DNA of 64,000 bases, taken from positions 24,572 through 88,571 of the forward strand of contig CANQQV010000005.1 of assembly GCA_947626095.1 (NCBI GenBank), given 5' to 3'. Of this stretch, positions 63,206 through 64,000 are shown piece by piece. This DNA is from an uncultured Bacilli bacterium. GTDB taxonomy: Bacteria; Bacillota_I; Bacilli_A; RF39; UBA660. Numbering within the stretch: position 1 is the first letter of the stretch; every line of letters begins with the position of its first letter. The notes under the pieces are model-generated. The model saw only the letters and a list, made by a program, of their open reading frames with translations, was not told where the DNA came from and ran no database searches. Position numbers and translations under genes: made by a program.

Positions 63206-63713
63206 CTATTTAGAGAAATGTTTATCTTTTTATAAGAATAATCGAGTAATGGCTTTTGGTAAAGTAATTAAAGAGAGTGAACTAGAAAATAACGTTTATA
63301 AATATTTAGAAGAATATAAACCAGATATTTTAATTATTACAGGGCATGATGCGTATTTAAAGAACAGTGATAATAAAACTGATTTAAAGAACTATAAGAA
63401 TTCGTTAAACTTTGTGAAAGCGGTTAAAGAAGCGAGAAAATATGAAAAGAGTCATGATAAATTACTAATTATTGCGGGTGCTTGTCAAAGTGATTATGAA
63501 GAACTAATTAAAGCTGGGGCAGACTTTGCTAGTAGTCCTAAAAGAGTTAATATCCATGCCTTAGATCCAGCGATTATTGCTACAACAATATCTTTAACGG
63601 AAAAGAATAAAGAAGTAGATGTGAGAAAGTTACTAGAAAAGACTAAATATGGTAAAGATGGAATGGGTGGTTTAATAGTTAATGGCTTTATGTATGTGGG
63701 GTATCCTAGATGA
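63192..63713 (+). CDS. yabG: YabG sporulation protease, C-terminal part (+1 frame)
   Basis: This frame carries the conserved YabG core: YKPDILIITGHDAY, GACQSDYEELIKAGADFASSPKRVNIHALDP and a terminal GGLIVNGFMYVGYPR, corresponding to the B. subtilis catalytic region (His of GHDAY, Cys of GACQS). It overlaps the N-terminal frame by 14 nt, continuing at GAC 63204. An ATG at 63192 exists but lacks a ribosome binding site at useful distance, so it is not an independent start. Its stop overlaps the veg start by 4 nt. Confidence 0.85.
   Translation: MAIPDYLEKCLSFYKNNRVMAFGKVIKESELENNVYKYLEEYKPDILIITGHDAYLKNSDNKTDLKNYKNSLNFVKAVKEARKYEKSHDKLLIIAGACQSDYEELIKAGADFASSPKRVNIHALDPAIIATTISLTEKNKEVDVRKLLEKTKYGKDGMGGLIVNGFMYVGYPR
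63197..63206 (+). other. Candidate +1 frameshift site in yabG
   Basis: The reading is GAT CCC TGA C. Slipping from CCC (63200-63202) to CCT (63201-63203) makes the next codon GAC (63204-63206), which restores the YabG frame. The layout resembles the prfB site (CTT TGA C), including the weak TGAC stop context, but there is no strong internal Shine-Dalgarno. A mutation or sequencing error is equally possible. Confidence 0.5.
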
Positions 63714-63925
63714 GAACAATATATGAAGCTAAAGACTTAATCAAAGCCAATTATGGTAAAAGAGCATTAGTAAAAGTGATAGGAATTCGTAATAAAAATG
63801 AGATGTTTGAAGGGATTATTAGTGAATGTTATGATAACGTATTTATCTTGAATACGAAATTTGGGAAAAAAAGTTTTAGTTATTCGGATGTTTTAGTCGG
63901 AAATATCGCAGTTAAGGTAAAATAA
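63710..63925 (+). CDS. veg: Veg-family protein
   Basis: The 71-residue protein shows the Veg/DUF1021 pattern: AKDLIKANYGKRALVKVIGIRNKNEMFEGIISECYDNVFILNT and a final SYSDVLVGNIAVKV, like B. subtilis Veg (YSYADILTETVELTF). Veg is small, abundant and linked to biofilm and germination; its biochemical role is unclear. It overlaps yabG by 4 nt (ATGA), the Bacillus order rsmA-yabG-veg. Confidence 0.9.
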   Translation: MRTIYEAKDLIKANYGKRALVKVIGIRNKNEMFEGIISECYDNVFILNTKFGKKSFSYSDVLVGNIAVKVK

Positions 63926-64000
63926 TTATGTTAAGATTTTTTAGAAATGTCAGTTTTTAATTAATTATAGATAACAAACAAAGACAAGCTTTGTCGAGAA

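Noticed and set aside
1-64000. CRISPR arrays, insertion sequences, prophage or tRNA genes
   Set aside because: No spaced direct repeats, transposase or integrase motifs, phage structural genes or tRNA-like foldings were recognised by eye.

Overview
The window is AT-rich (roughly 28 to 30% G+C by eye) chromosomal DNA from a member of the Bacillota, class Bacilli. It most resembles an uncultivated Erysipelotrichia/RF39-like gut lineage rather than a classical Bacillus; this placement is inferred from gene content and order. The standard genetic code is used, because TGA ends several genes (the ComK-like gene, ricT, yabG), so it is not a code-4 mollicute. No tRNA, rRNA, CRISPR array, insertion sequence or prophage was seen.

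The replication origin lies near 35.7-37.5 kb, with DnaA boxes on both sides of dnaA. Almost every gene left of it is on the minus strand and almost every gene right of it is on the plus strand, so transcription follows replication outward. Left of oriC is the classic block rpmH-rnpA-yidC-khpB-mnmE-mnmG-rsmG-noc, then pbp1A, ywiB-argS-rpoE, prfA-prmC-spoIIR, murA, a GC-elevated non-coding stretch that looks like a structured RNA, rpmE, an ATP-grasp gene, rpiB-ywzB-spoIID-spoIIQ, hpf and secA. The far left (1-10.7 kb) holds envelope genes: an MBOAT/AlgJ-like O-acetylation pair, a VanX-like dipeptidase, an anchored CHAP protein, a lipoprotein, a prenyl-reductase-like flavoprotein, and metK behind a SAM-I riboswitch.

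Right of oriC the order is dnaA-dnaN-comK-like-recF-gyrB-gyrA, then a gap with seven parS sites, the SRP RNA, tadA-dnaX-ebfC-recR-bofA-holB-ricT-trmN6-pth-mfd, a small accessory block (PASTA, HTH, PH-domain and lipoprotein genes), spoVT, a methionine T-box driving dut-metG, a cluster of Noc-type sites, and tatD-3D protein-rsmA-yabG-veg.

Three themes stand out. First, chromosome organisation: a parS cluster, several Noc sites and a Noc protein with a very long linker. Second, sporulation: spoIID, spoIIQ, spoIIR, bofA, spoVT and yabG are all present in their Bacillus-like neighbourhoods, with yabG interrupted by a single +1 shift at CCC TGA C. Third, an 11-residue LGNN repeat of identical period occurs in the acidic regions of both GyrA and DnaX.
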